Translations under genes and position numbers: made by a program
Part shown: positions 26,951 to 36,002 of the stretch, in pieces
Layout of the letters: each line of letters starts with the position of its first letter
Position numbering within the stretch: position 1 is the first letter of the stretch
Notes under the pieces: model-generated
What the model was told of the DNA's origin: nothing
Database searches by the model: none
What the model saw: only the letters and a program-made list of their open reading frames with translations
Source of the DNA: Hyphomicrobiales bacterium
Lineage (GTDB): Bacteria > Pseudomonadota > Alphaproteobacteria > Rhizobiales > Rhizobiaceae
Length of the DNA stretch: 51,552 nucleotides
Assembly: GCA_900474095.1 (NCBI GenBank)
Contig: UCOA01000078.1
Location: 1 to 51,552, forward strand
Reading direction: 5' to 3'

Positions 26951-27338
26951 CATTCTTTCCTGAAGCCGGCCGGCTGCGGCCGTGAATTTTCTGCTTGGTT
27001 TCGATCCGCTGGCAGAGCCCTCCCACCAATCGCTCGAAGGGAGCGCTCAGGAGGTCGCGTCTGGCGACAATCACATAGTCGTGTCCGGGCTTCATTGCAA
27101 ACCGGGCAGACAGTCGCACCGCCTCTTTCAGGCGCCGGCGCATTCGGTTGCGTTCCACGGCATTGCCATGCTTCTTGGTGACGGTGAAGCCGCAGCGCGG
27201 CGGGCTCTCCGGTTCGTCACGATCAAGAACCTCGAGAAGGAACAACGGCCCCTTCCGCTGCTCCCCATGGCGCACAGCAAGAAACTGCGGCCGACTTTTC
27301 AGCCGCCCGACAGTCGATTTTTGATTATTTGACGTCAT
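26940..27338 (-). CDS. rnpA: Ribonuclease P protein component
   Basis: This is the protein subunit of RNase P, which trims the 5' ends of tRNA precursors. The 132-residue basic protein has the family core [28 protein letters not shown], given here in pieces as [16 protein letters not shown] followed by [10 protein letters not shown]. It lies 32 bases after rpmH and overlaps yidC by about 11 bases, the standard rpmH-rnpA-yidC order. Its basic C-terminal tail ([13 protein letters not shown]) is variable in the family. Confidence 0.95.
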   Translation of the reverse strand: MTSNNQKSTVGRLKSRPQFLAVRHGEQRKGPLFLLEVLDRDEPESPPRCGFTVTKKHGNAVERNRMRRRLKEAVRLSARFAMKPGHDYVIVARRDLLSAPFERLVGGLCQRIETKQKIHGRSRPASGKNDGK

Positions 27339-27370
27339 GTGCCCGCATTCTTTCCTCGGGCCCGATCGGC

Positions 27371-27508
27371 TTAAGCCGACAGACGCTTGCGGCCACGTGC
27401 CCGGCGGGCAACGATAACCTTGCGGCCACCCTTGGTGGCGATACGTGCACGGAAGCCGTGACGGCGCTTGCGAACAAGCTTGGACGGTTGATAGGTACGC
27501 TTCGTCAT
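27371..27508 (-). CDS. rpmH: 50S ribosomal protein L34
   Basis: A 45-residue, very basic ribosomal protein, read directly as [19 protein letters not shown], continuing [18 protein letters not shown] and ending RGRKRLSA. This matches L34 along its whole length. It is the first gene of the rpmH-rnpA-yidC operon, with a clear promoter about 115 bases upstream. No replication origin (dnaA boxes or dnaA gene) is seen nearby, unlike the oriC-linked rpmH of many other bacteria. Confidence 0.97.
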   Translation of the reverse strand: MTKRTYQPSKLVRKRRHGFRARIATKGGRKVIVARRARGRKRLSA

Positions 27509-27623
27509 TTATTTTAATACCGCGGTGTGCGGCCCTTCTTGGGTTTGCTACTTAGCAAGGGAGCGTTACGTTCCAGACACGGCATTGCACGGGGCAAGGG
27601 GACTTGTCCGGACGTGGGGCGGC

Positions 27624-27652
27624 TTATAGGAGCAAAGACGCGCGAAAGTCAA
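27624..27652 (-). promoter_or_regulatory. Sigma-70-type promoter of rpmH-rnpA-yidC
   Basis: Read on the minus strand, TTGACT (-35) and CTATAA (-10) are separated by exactly 17 bases, a near-consensus rhizobial housekeeping promoter. Transcription would start near 27616, giving a leader of about 105 bases before rpmH. The rest of the 415-bp gap (27509-27923) is AT-rich near 27730-27850 and presumably holds the chemoreceptor promoter; I see no other gene in it. Confidence 0.8.
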
Positions 27653-27923
27653 TTGCCGGCGTGGAAAAGCTGGGATTTGCGCGTTTTGGGCGCTCCCAGT
27701 TGGCATGATAGCCGCACGATTCAAACCGGCAAGTTTCAACGTAAGATTGAAAATTAGGATATCTTAATGTGAGAAACTGAAGGAACTCCTAAAACAAAAC
27801 CCCTAGAATTTTATCTGTCCAGGAGGCGTTTCGTTAATCATCTTTGTCTTAGTGTCCCTGCATATAAACGAGCCCGTAAGCTGTCGCTTCAAGCCTGTTG
27901 CCGGTTCCAAGGAGACGCGTTCC

Positions 27924-29930
27924 ATGAAAATTCGAGGCAAGATCTATCTCATCGTCGGGGTGATGAGCCTGATCACGCTGGCTGTCACGGGCATGGCACT
28001 GACCGTGATCACGCAATATAACGCCAGGCTCGTCCAGTTCGACAACGCCTCCGATCGCGCCTTCAACGGCGAACGCCTGAACCGCCTCGTGACTGCGGTA
28101 GTGATGGAATCGCGCGGCATCTACGCGGCGCCGACCGTCGAAAAATCCAAGTCCTTCGCCGAAGGCCTGATGAAGAACCTCGGCAAGATGGATGCGCTTC
28201 TCACCGATTGGCGACCTCTCGTTCCGGAGGAGGAGTTGCCGGCGTTCGAAGCGGTCATCAAGCGCGCTGCCGAATTTCGCACCTTCCGGACGGAGACGGC
28301 ACGCCTCAGCCAGGAAGTTTCGCCGCAGGCGGCCAACGAGCAGGGCAACAACGAACTCAACCGCGCCAACCGCAAGGCCTTCCAGGCCGAGATCGACGCT
28401 GTCGTGGATACGGACCGCGCCGCGCTGGAGGAAATCCAGGCCGAATTGAGCGCCATCGAGAAACAGATGATCCTCATCGTCCTCCTGACGGCCGGCATCG
28501 GCCTTGCAGCCGGACTCGGTGCAGCTTTCTACATCGGTACGAAGGAGCTGAGCCAGCCGATCCTCACGCTGACCGGGACAATGAAGCGGCTAGCCGAGGG
28601 CGATCTCGACGCCGCCGTGCCCTTTGCCGATCGCAAGGACGAAATCGGCGAAATGGCGGCTGCCGTCGAAATCTTCAAGCGCAATGGCCTTGCCGTGCGC
28701 GAACTCAACGCCCAGGAAACCGCGCTGCGCGTAAAGAGCGCCGACCTGCAGTCGAGCATTGCAGTGGTCGTTGCCGCCGCCGCGGCCGGGGATTTCACCC
28801 AGCGCATCAACAAGGACTATGGCAATAGCGATCTCAATCGTTTCGCTTCCAGCGTCAACGAACTGGTTGGCAGTGTCGATAGCGGCATCAACGAGACCCG
28901 CCGCGTCATCGCCAGCCTCGCTGTCGGCGACCTGACGCAGGACATGAACGGCACGTTCCATGGCGCCTTCGCCGAACTGCAGCAGAACGTCAACGATACG
29001 CTGTCGACCTTGCAGAACACGCTGCGCGAGATCCGAACCACCAGCGATTCGATCAACGGCAACTCGACTGAACTGCGTTCCGCTGCCGACGACCTGGCAA
29101 AGCGCACCGAACAGCAGGCCGCCTCCCTTGAAGAGACCTCGGCGGCACTGGAAGAGATCACCGTCGCTGTCCGCAACTCGACCGACCGCGCCCAGGAGGC
29201 GACTGTCATGGTGACCGAGGCCAAGCAAAGTGCTGCCCAATCCGGCGAAGTCGTGCGCAATGCGGTCGAAGCCATGGGGCGCATCGAGCAGGCCTCCAGC
29301 GAAATCGGCCAAATCACCAACGTCATCGACGAGATCGCCTTTCAGACCAACCTTCTGGCGCTCAATGCCGGTGTCGAGGCGGCGCGCGCCGGCGATGCAG
29401 GCAAGGGCTTTGCCGTCGTCGCCCAGGAAGTTCGCGAGCTTGCCCAGCGCGCCGCCAGCGCTGCCAAGGACATCAAGGGGTTGATCGCCAAATCGGGCTC
29501 GGAGGTCGCAACCGGCGTCAAGCTCGTGCAGGAGACCGGCCAGGTTCTCGGCCAGATCGAAACGCGGGTCTTGAAAATCAACGACCACATCCACTCGATC
29601 GCTATCGCCGCCCGCGAACAGTCGACGGGTCTCAGCGAAGTCAGCATCGCCGTCAACCAGATGGACCAGGTGACGCAGCAGAACGCCGCCATGGTGGAAG
29701 AAGCCAATGCCGCGACCCACAAGCTTTCGGCGGAGACCAGCAACCTTGCCCGGTTGATCTCGCACTTCAAGCTCAGCGATGCGCCGCCGCTCAGGGTCGT
29801 CGCACCGGCTCGGGAAACGGCCCGTCCGGTTGCCTCGCCGGCCCGCAAGATGCTCGGCACCGTCGCCCGCGCCTTCGGTGGTGCATCTGCCAGTGCAGCG
29901 GTCTCGAAGGACAGTTGGGAAGAATTCTGA
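27924..29930 (+). CDS. Methyl-accepting chemotaxis protein
   Basis: A 668-residue transmembrane chemoreceptor. Helix 1 is at about residues 8-30, followed by a mostly helical periplasmic sensor (about 31-180) and helix 2 at about 182-205. Two HAMP-type segments follow (about 206-345; [19 protein letters not shown] is the first). The signalling hairpin has its conserved tip [20 protein letters not shown]. The protein ends in DSWEEF, a WxxF-type pentapeptide like the CheR/CheB tether of high-abundance receptors. The ATG at 27924 follows AAGGAG. No che genes are nearby, so it is an orphan receptor locus; its ligand is unknown. Confidence 0.95.
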   Translation: MKIRGKIYLIVGVMSLITLAVTGMALTVITQYNARLVQFDNASDRAFNGERLNRLVTAVVMESRGIYAAPTVEKSKSFAEGLMKNLGKMDALLTDWRPLVPEEELPAFEAVIKRAAEFRTFRTETARLSQEVSPQAANEQGNNELNRANRKAFQAEIDAVVDTDRAALEEIQAELSAIEKQMILIVLLTAGIGLAAGLGAAFYIGTKELSQPILTLTGTMKRLAEGDLDAAVPFADRKDEIGEMAAAVEIFKRNGLAVRELNAQETALRVKSADLQSSIAVVVAAAAAGDFTQRINKDYGNSDLNRFASSVNELVGSVDSGINETRRVIASLAVGDLTQDMNGTFHGAFAELQQNVNDTLSTLQNTLREIRTTSDSINGNSTELRSAADDLAKRTEQQAASLEETSAALEEITVAVRNSTDRAQEATVMVTEAKQSAAQSGEVVRNAVEAMGRIEQASSEIGQITNVIDEIAFQTNLLALNAGVEAARAGDAGKGFAVVAQEVRELAQRAASAAKDIKGLIAKSGSEVATGVKLVQETGQVLGQIETRVLKINDHIHSIAIAAREQSTGLSEVSIAVNQMDQVTQQNAAMVEEANAATHKLSAETSNLARLISHFKLSDAPPLRVVAPARETARPVASPARKMLGTVARAFGGASASAAVSKDSWEEF

Positions 29931-29954
29931 CGGGTTTCAGGATGGAGTGAACAC

Positions 29955-29990
29955 AATCCCGCGGCGATCCACATATCGCCGCGGGATTTT
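29955..29990 (+). terminator. Rho-independent terminator of the chemoreceptor gene
   Basis: A perfect 14-pair stem (AATCCCGCGGCGAT / ATCGCCGCGGGATT) with a six-base loop is followed by a T run. It starts 25 bases after the chemoreceptor stop and precedes the decayed reductase remnant. Confidence 0.9.
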
Positions 29991-30026
29991 TGCATTCCAC
30001 GTTTCGATCACGGCGATGTTTTTTGC

Positions 30027-30575
30027 CGCGGCGACTGTCTGAACTATGGCTGCGTCCCCTCCAAGGCGCTGATCGCCGCGGGCCGGCATGCGCATGCGGT
30101 GCGCAAGGCGGCCGAATTCGGGGTTTTCGCCGACGAGCCGTACATCGATTTTGAGAAGGTGAATGCCCCATGCGCTCTGTGATCGACGCGATCACCCCGA
30201 ACGATTCAGTCGAGCGGTTCGCCGCCCTCGGCGTCAGGGTGTCGAGGCCGGCGGCTTTGTCATTCGGGCACGCCGTTTCGGTCATCGCTACCGGTGCCGC
30301 AATTCATTCACCCATGCCGCCACCTACCACGCCTCGCTTGTGCTTCGGCAAATCCTGTTCCGGCTGCCGGCGCCGGAAAATCGCGACATCATTCCGCGTG
30401 CAACCTTCACAGATCCGGAAATCGCTGCCGTTGGCCTTGGTGAAGGGCGTGCCATAGCGCGCCCTATCCGACCATGACGGAGATTGGAAAACGCGCGGTC
30501 ATCGCCTATCATGCACCCCTGACACGAAAGCCGTTCGCCCGGGCCGTCATCCGGCTGCTGCGGCGTCTTGGCTGA
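30027..30575 (+). pseudogene. Remnant of a mercuric-reductase-like flavoprotein
   Basis: Pieces of a pyridine nucleotide-disulfide oxidoreductase are readable in order but in different frames. They are the redox-active CLNYGCVPSKAL with both cysteines (about 30030), then SVIDAITPNDSVERFAALGV (about 30178) after a frameshift and stop, a scrap of the FAD-linked strand (VEAGGFVIRARR), then AATYHASLVLRQILFRLPA with RDIIPRATFTDPEIAAVGLGE split over the next stretch, and the C-terminal PYPTMTEIGKRAVIAY. The NAD-binding domain is deleted. A functional homologue has about 470 residues, against about 180 here. It lies just before a histidine kinase gene, and the stop of the remnant is 23 bases before that start. 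The gene is clearly dead. Confidence 0.88.
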
Positions 30576-30598
30576 GGACGGCGGGATTGCGTGAGAAC

Positions 30599-32080
30599 AT
30601 GACGGCAGACAAGACAGCGACCACAGCCTTGCAGAAGCCACCGCGGCGGACCGGCTTCTTTCGCGGCCTTTCCGGCAAGCTGCTGCTCCTCACAATATCT
30701 TTCGTCATGCTCGCCGAAGTGCTGATCTTCGTGCCGTCTGTCGCCAATATGCGCATCCGCTGGCTGGAAGACAGGCTCAATACGGCGGCTGCGGCCGGCG
30801 TGGTGGTCGATGGCCTTCAGGATGTGCAGCTCTCCCGCCCGCTGCAGGAAGAAACGTTGATGGCGACCGGCACCAAGGCGATCGTGCTCAGGCGCAAGGG
30901 CGAATCGCGGCTGATCGCGGCCGAAGACATGCCGCCTGAAGTCGATGCGCAGTACGACGTCGCGGCGATGACGCCACTTGCCGCCATCCGCGATGCCTTC
31001 GACACGCTGCTGTTCGGCGGCGACAAGGTGGTGCGGATCTACGGGCCGGTCGGCGACAGCGACGCGATCATCGAGGTGGTGATGGAGGATCAAAGCCTGC
31101 GCAAGGCGATGCTGGTCTATTCGCGCAACGTGTTTTTCCTGTCGCTCGCGATTTCGCTGTTCACCGCCATGCTGATTTTCCTGGCAATCCGCCGCCTGAT
31201 GATCGCGCCGATCCGGAGGATGTCGGCCAACATGCAGGATTTCTCCGCCGACCCCGCTGATCCCGCCCGCGTGCTGGAACCGGCGCCGGGAGAAGACGAG
31301 CTTTCGATCGCCGGCCAGCATCTGGCGGCTATGCAGCAGCAGTTGCAGAAGACCCTGAAGCAGCAGAAGAACCTCGCCGATCTCGGCCTCGCAGTGTCGA
31401 AGATCAACCACGACATGCGCAACATCCTCTCCTCCGCGCAATTGATCTCGGACCGGCTGGCCGATGTCGACGATCCGATCGTCAAGCGCTTCGCGCCGAC
31501 GCTGCTGCGCACCATCGACCGCGCCGTGGGCTATACGACCGAGGTGCTCTCCTACGGCCGCACGACCGAGCCGGCGCCGCATCGGCGTTTCGTCAAGCTC
31601 AGGCCGCTGGTCAGCGACGTCGCCGAAATGCTGGCGATCGATCCCACTATCGGCATTGATTTCCGCATCCAGATACCGGATGAGTTGCAGGTCGATGCCG
31701 ACAGCGAGCAATTGTTCCGCGTCGTGCACAATATCTGCCGCAATGCTGTGCAGGCGCTGGTCAACGATCCGGGCGAGGCCGGTTCCCCCCGCGCGATCAC
31801 CGTCTCTGCGATGCGCACCGGCAGCGTTGTCAGTATTTCCGTTGATGATACCGGCCCCGGCATGCCGCCGAAGGCACGCGAAAACCTGTTCGCGGCCTTC
31901 CGCGGTTCGGCCCGCTCGGGCGGCACGGGGCTCGGCTTGGCGATCGCCCGCGAACTCGTGCTCGCCCATGGCGGTACCATCGCGCTGGTTGAAAAGCCGA
32001 CGCCGGGCACCCTGTTTCGCATCGAACTGCCGGACCGGCCGGTTCCGCTAGACGCCTTCCGATCCAAGGCCCGGCATTGA
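30599..32080 (+). CDS. Membrane sensor histidine kinase (HAMP, HisKA)
   Basis: A 493-residue kinase with two membrane helices (about residues 28-48 and 177-198) enclosing a periplasmic sensor of about 130 residues, then a HAMP region. The dimerisation domain has the phosphorylated His in KINHDMRNILSSAQ (near residue 270). The ATPase domain has HNICRNAVQAL (N box), DDTGPGMP (G1) and GGTGLGLAIA (G2). The ATG at 30599 is preceded by a modest GTGAGA. No response regulator is adjacent. It probably once shared a transcript with the reductase, now a pseudogene just upstream. Confidence 0.92.
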   Translation: MTADKTATTALQKPPRRTGFFRGLSGKLLLLTISFVMLAEVLIFVPSVANMRIRWLEDRLNTAAAAGVVVDGLQDVQLSRPLQEETLMATGTKAIVLRRKGESRLIAAEDMPPEVDAQYDVAAMTPLAAIRDAFDTLLFGGDKVVRIYGPVGDSDAIIEVVMEDQSLRKAMLVYSRNVFFLSLAISLFTAMLIFLAIRRLMIAPIRRMSANMQDFSADPADPARVLEPAPGEDELSIAGQHLAAMQQQLQKTLKQQKNLADLGLAVSKINHDMRNILSSAQLISDRLADVDDPIVKRFAPTLLRTIDRAVGYTTEVLSYGRTTEPAPHRRFVKLRPLVSDVAEMLAIDPTIGIDFRIQIPDELQVDADSEQLFRVVHNICRNAVQALVNDPGEAGSPRAITVSAMRTGSVVSISVDDTGPGMPPKARENLFAAFRGSARSGGTGLGLAIARELVLAHGGTIALVEKPTPGTLFRIELPDRPVPLDAFRSKARH

Positions 32081-32278
32081 GCAGAGTATGACCGCTTGCG
32101 GCGCAGATCGGGCGGAAATGACAGGGTAATGACAGCCGTCAAAGTGGATTTCACAGCCTTTTCAAAGCAATAATCATATTGCGGCGCAAAAAAGAATCTT
32201 TTTGCGGAAATTCGCTTGCATTCCCCGGTTGGACGTTTTAGAGGATCGCCACGCAAGCGGTGATCACCGCAGCGACAC

Positions 32279-32355
32279 GCACCCGTAGCTCAGCTGGATA
32301 GAGCACCAGACTACGAATCTGGGGGTCAGGAGTTCGAATCTCTTCGGGTGCGCCA
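32279..32355 (+). tRNA. tRNA-Arg(ACG)
   Basis: A 77-base tRNA with all stems paired: acceptor GCACCCG / CGGGTGC, D arm GCTC / GAGC, anticodon stem CCAGA / TCTGG with loop CTACGAA (anticodon ACG, read as ICG after deamination) and T arm AGGAG / CTCTT with TTCGAAT, one G-T pair. The discriminator G and an encoded CCA end the gene. A possible -35 TTGCAT at 32216 and a weak -10 near 32237 lie upstream. tRNA-Arg genes are common integration sites, but I see no att duplication or integrase beside it. Confidence 0.97.
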
Positions 32356-32496
32356 TTTCTTTTCCACGATCGAACATTTGGCGGAGCGTATTCAATACGA
32401 CGCAAAAACCATATCAATGCCGCATTTGTTTGATGATGTCTTTCGCATGTGACCCGCCGAGCCGCGTATTGCCGGTTGCGTCCTTGATCTCCCGTT

Positions 32497-33405
32497 TCAC
32501 CGGTACCCCGTCGCATCCGCGGGTTTGCCCGGATCCATCACCTCATCCATATAGCGCCAGCAGTCCGGGCGCGAGCCGTCGAGGTCGGTGAAGCCGTATA
32601 TCTGGGCGAGCCCGCCGCTTGAGACCGACTGGCCGTTCCAGCGTGCCTTGTCCGGGTCGGCGGCGAGCGCGGTTACGGCGCGACCGAGGAAGCGGGGTGT
32701 TTCGGAGATGACGAAATGCGGCTGCATTTGCGTCGCGTCGCGCCAGTTGTCTTCACTGACATTGTAGTGTCCCAGCATCATTTCGGAGCGCATCCAGCCG
32801 GGCGTGATGGAGATGGCCGTTGCGCCGTAGGGGGCAAGGTCCCTGGCGTGGGCGAAGGCCATGCGATTGGCCGCCACTTTGGCCAGATCGTAGAAGGGCG
32901 AAAGCCTGTAGTGGCCGGCATTGTATTCGGCGGTGCCGTCCGTCACCTCGACCAGCAGACCGCCCAGGCGCTCGATCATCAGCGGCAGCGCGTGATGGGC
33001 GGTGATCAGATGCGTGTCGATGCCGAGGCGCAGCATCTTGAGGCCGTTGTCGAGATTGTGATCCCAGACCGGCTTGTTCCATTCGAACAGGTTCTCTCCA
33101 CCCCAGATGTCGTTGACGAGAATGTCGAGCCGCGCCTGTTCTTGGCCGATGCGCTCGACGAGCCGCTTGACCGCGGCGGCGTCGAGATGATCGACCTGGA
33201 TCGCTATGCCCTCGCCGCCTGCCGCCGTCACCAGTTCGGCGGTTTCCTCGATCGTCTCGGGTCGGCAATACTCCGATTGCTGTGTCCGGGTCGTGCGCCC
33301 CGTCACGTAGACGGTCGCGCCCGCCGCCCCGAGTTCCACAGCTATGCCGCGTCCGCCGCCGCGTGTCGCCCCGGCTACCAGCGCTACCTTTCCCTTGAGT
33401 GGCAT
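32497..33405 (-). CDS. SDR-family oxidoreductase (302 aa)
   Basis: A 302-residue SDR with the cofactor loop GATRGGGRGIAVELG (a Gly-rich variant of TGxxxGxG) and TGRTTRTQ after the second strand, which favours NADP. NDIWGG stands in place of NNAG, and YDLAK is the catalytic Tyr and Lys motif. The long extra segment around WNKPVWDHNLDNGLKML and the C-terminus (QIYGFTDLDGSRPDCWRYM) place it near the DHRS1-like group. Substrate unknown. It faces the tRNA gene and is followed upstream by a DUF1810 gene on the same strand. Confidence 0.88.
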   Translation of the reverse strand: MPLKGKVALVAGATRGGGRGIAVELGAAGATVYVTGRTTRTQQSEYCRPETIEETAELVTAAGGEGIAIQVDHLDAAAVKRLVERIGQEQARLDILVNDIWGGENLFEWNKPVWDHNLDNGLKMLRLGIDTHLITAHHALPLMIERLGGLLVEVTDGTAEYNAGHYRLSPFYDLAKVAANRMAFAHARDLAPYGATAISITPGWMRSEMMLGHYNVSEDNWRDATQMQPHFVISETPRFLGRAVTALAADPDKARWNGQSVSSGGLAQIYGFTDLDGSRPDCWRYMDEVMDPGKPADATGYR

Positions 33406-33438
33406 CGCTTCTCCTCCTTGCCTTGTGTTTCCCCCGGC

Positions 33439-33867
33439 TCAGGGCTTAGCGAGAATGTCAAGCGTCCGCTGATCGGCTTTACCGTCGAAATACCGCTCGA
33501 TCGCCGCCTTGAAGGGCGAGGGATCGTTTGCTGCTTCCCGAAACAGGGTCATCGACGAGTGTAGCTTCATGTCGTCGGGCGAGCCGAAGATCTGATGCGC
33601 CGTGCGATTGCGCACGGCGTTGATCGTGTGCGTGCATTCGATGAGGCGGCTGCCGAGAAGCGGGTGTGCCAGATAGGCGCGGGCTTCCTCCAGCGAGGAA
33701 ATGCCAAACCGCTGGGCGGTCGGCGAATGGCCGAGACCGGCGATCTGCGGAAAGGTGAACCACATCCAGTGGCTCTCCTTGCGGCCGTGTTCCAGCTCGC
33801 GCAATGCGGTCTCATAGATGAGCTCCTGCGCCTCGATGAAGCGGGAAAGGTGGTACGGATCGTTCAT
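33439..33867 (-). CDS. DUF1810 family protein
   Basis: A 142-residue soluble protein of the DUF1810 family, recognised by PYHLSRFIEAQE, ELEHGRKESHWMWFTFPQ, GLGHSPTAQRFGISSLEEA and the late KLHSSMTLF segment. The length is normal. The ATG at 33867 follows GGAGG at eight bases; a GTG at 33876 overlaps that site and is unlikely. The function of the family is not established. It lies 33 bases upstream of the SDR gene and is probably in one transcript with it. Confidence 0.87.
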   Translation of the reverse strand: MNDPYHLSRFIEAQELIYETALRELEHGRKESHWMWFTFPQIAGLGHSPTAQRFGISSLEEARAYLAHPLLGSRLIECTHTINAVRNRTAHQIFGSPDDMKLHSSMTLFREAANDPSPFKAAIERYFDGKADQRTLDILAKP

Positions 33868-33930
33868 ACGCTGCACCTCCGAACATCCAGGAACGAGGCG
33901 GCGCAGGATTGTCCGGCGCCGCCCATTATT

Positions 33931-34917
33931 CTACCACTTTTGGTGAACGTGCACCTTGATCAAACGCTCATAGACGGCTGCAAGCTCCGCCATGGTCTCT
34001 TCGGGAATTGCTGCGACATCACTTGCCGCAGCATTGGCCTGGGCCTGCATTTCGTTGCGGGCACCGGGAATGACGACGGAGACGGCGGGGGTCTGGAGGA
34101 TCCAGGTCAACGCGAACTGCGCCATGGAAACACCCTCCGGCACCAGCGGCCGCACCTGCTCGACAGCTTCGAGTGCGACCTCGAGCGGCACGCCGGCAAA
34201 GGTCTCGCCGACATCGAAGAACTCGCCGTGACGATTGAACTTGCGATGGTCGTCATCGGCAAACTTGGTTTCGGCGGTGATCTTGCCGGAAAGGAGGCCG
34301 GAGGCCAGCGGCACGCGGACGATGATGCCGACATTCCTCTTCTGCGCCTGTTCGAAGAACAGGTCATGCGGGCGCTGGCGGAAGATGTTGTAGATGATCT
34401 GGATCGTCGCAACACCCGGATATTCGATCGCCTTCAGCGCCTCTTCGACCGTCGAGACTGAGACGCCGTAGTTGCGGATCTTGCCCTTGACGACGAGCTG
34501 GTCCAGCGCCCCGAACATCTCCGGTCGGTAGAAAACGTCCGTCGGCGGGCAATGGAGCTGGACGAGGTCAAGCGTCTCGACGCCGAGATTGGTCAGGCTG
34601 CGGTCGATGAAGGCCTCGATATTGGCGCCGGTATAACCATCGGCGACATGCGGGTTCAGCCTGCGGCCGGCTTTGGTTGCGACGAAGGGCCTGTTCCCGC
34701 CGCGTTCCTTGAGAACCGAGGCGATGATCTTTTCGGAGCGGCCGTCGCCATAGACGTCGGCCGTGTCGATGAAGGTGACGCCGGCATCGAGGGCGGCATT
34801 TAGCGCCCGCTTGCCGTCGTCCTCGGAAACATCTCCCCAGGCGCCGCCGATCTGCCACGCGCCGAAGCCGATTTCTGAAATAGTGGCGCCGGTGCGCCCC
34901 AAAATTCTGTTTTTCAT
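33931..34917 (-). CDS. Aldo/keto reductase
   Basis: A 328-residue aldo/keto reductase with the tetrad residues in DTADVYGDGRSE (Asp, Tyr), FVATKAGRRL (Lys) and VQLHCPP (His), and the NADP-binding SVVIPGARNEMQAQANAAAS near the C-terminus. It ends with HVHQKW. It resembles the general-stress YhdN / yeast-type reductase group with broad aldehyde specificity. It lies 63 bases upstream of the DUF1810 gene on the same strand. It is not closely similar to the reductase at 10038, so this is not a local duplication. Confidence 0.92.
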   Translation of the reverse strand: MKNRILGRTGATISEIGFGAWQIGGAWGDVSEDDGKRALNAALDAGVTFIDTADVYGDGRSEKIIASVLKERGGNRPFVATKAGRRLNPHVADGYTGANIEAFIDRSLTNLGVETLDLVQLHCPPTDVFYRPEMFGALDQLVVKGKIRNYGVSVSTVEEALKAIEYPGVATIQIIYNIFRQRPHDLFFEQAQKRNVGIIVRVPLASGLLSGKITAETKFADDDHRKFNRHGEFFDVGETFAGVPLEVALEAVEQVRPLVPEGVSMAQFALTWILQTPAVSVVIPGARNEMQAQANAAASDVAAIPEETMAELAAVYERLIKVHVHQKW

Positions 34918-35101
34918 GTGTGATTCCTCGTCGGACGGCAGCCCTTAAAATCCGGCCGAACAACCGGGCTCTTTGTTTACCTGCTGTTTCTAATCCGAAT
35001 ATGACGGAGGGGCCAGCGCTCAATCTTCTCGGGCGCGCGCGACCTGGAGAAAAATTCCTGCTTGTTTCAATTGGTTATGATGCTTCCGGCGAAAGTCTAA
35101 G

Positions 35102-35686
35102 TTAGTCTTCCAATTTGAGAGCTGCCCTGCCGCGGCTGAGGTCGAGGATGATGGCCGAGGCGGCCTGGCAGCTGCCCCTGGGGATTTGCAACGTGAGCTC
35201 TGCTCCGGTGCCGGTAAACGTCTCTGATGCGATCGTCACGCCCATGCCGGCAAGCCTGGCCTTGATGAGAGCCAGATCGGCAAATTCGCAAACAACGGTG
35301 CCGCCGGTGGTTTCGATCACCTGGGTTTTTTCCGCCGCGCGCAGGCACATGGCCGCCGTACCGCCATAGGCGCGGATGAGGCCGCCGCTGCCGAGCAGGG
35401 TACCGCCGAACCACCGGACAATGAGGGCTGCGACGTGATCGAGCGACTGGCCGTCGATCGCCTGCAGGATTGGCTTTCCCGCCGTACCGCTCGGCTCGCC
35501 GTCGTCATTGAAGCGATAGGTCTGGCCGATGCGGAAGGCCCAGCAGTTGTGGGTGGCCGTTGGGTCCGAATACCGCGCGATGAAACCTCTGGCCTCGTCC
35601 TCGTTCGCAACCGGGCCGCAGATGGCCAGGAAACGGCTTTTCTTGATTTCCTGCATATGGGTTTCGATGCGCTGAAGCGTGAACAT
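35102..35686 (-). CDS. YigZ / IMPACT family protein
   Basis: A 194-residue protein of the YigZ (UPF0029/IMPACT) family. The signature region reads KKSRFLAICGPV, HNCWAFRIG, FNDDGEPSGTAGKPIL and IVRWFGGTLLGSGGLIRAYG; a ferredoxin-fold C-terminal domain follows. With the ATG at 35686 it has the usual bacterial length. Relatives bind nucleic acids or regulate translation in eukaryotes, while the bacterial role is unclear. It is followed by the aldo/keto reductase gene across a 184-base gap. Confidence 0.92.
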   Translation of the reverse strand: MFTLQRIETHMQEIKKSRFLAICGPVANEDEARGFIARYSDPTATHNCWAFRIGQTYRFNDDGEPSGTAGKPILQAIDGQSLDHVAALIVRWFGGTLLGSGGLIRAYGGTAAMCLRAAEKTQVIETTGGTVVCEFADLALIKARLAGMGVTIASETFTGTGAELTLQIPRGSCQAASAIILDLSRGRAALKLED

Positions 35687-35769
35687 TCGTCCGGTCCGTT
35701 TGCGCGGTGATAGCGCATCGGGTGGGCTTGTGCCAACAGGTGTGACGTTTCCAGCGGGCGGCTCCCTCA

Positions 35770-35923
35770 CCCTCCGTCATCCTCGCTCTTGTGGCGGGGA
35801 TCCAGCAGCGCCGCGTCCGCGGGGCTAAAGACCCTTACTTTCGGCGTGGGAAATGGTTCTCTCACCGCGCCAGGCGCGCAGTGGCGGAATTCCCGCCCGC
35901 CACCAGGGGGTGATGACGGAGGG
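35770..35923. repeat. MITE-like element with 12-bp inverted ends in a 316-bp gap
   Basis: The gene-free stretch 35687-36002 contains two perfect inverse copies: CCCTCCGTCATC (35770-35781) and GATGACGGAGGG (35912-35923). They bound a 154-bp segment with GGGGATCCAGCAGCGC inside. I recall similar GGGGATCCAGC-containing sequences as dispersed repeats in rhizobia. No target-site duplication is obvious. It lies between putA and yigZ. Confidence 0.5.
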
Positions 35924-36002
35924 ATGGAGGTTCGCCAAACGAAACCGAGCCATCGGGGGATGGAAACTGTGGATTGGCTCCCATTGGGAACGACGAGCAT
36001 CC

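Noticed and set aside
30509-31969. A 486-codon open frame on the minus strand
   Set aside because: It is antisense to the membrane histidine kinase; His/Arg/Asp-rich and without recognisable domains.
32279-32500. Integrated element at tRNA-Arg
   Set aside because: No integrase gene and no repeated 3' tRNA segment were seen; the neighbouring genes look like ordinary chromosome.
32238-32516. A 92-codon open frame on the minus strand containing EIRTPDPQIRSLVLYPAELR
   Set aside because: It is the antisense of tRNA-Arg; this peptide is a well-known spurious annotation produced wherever such tRNAs are translated backwards.
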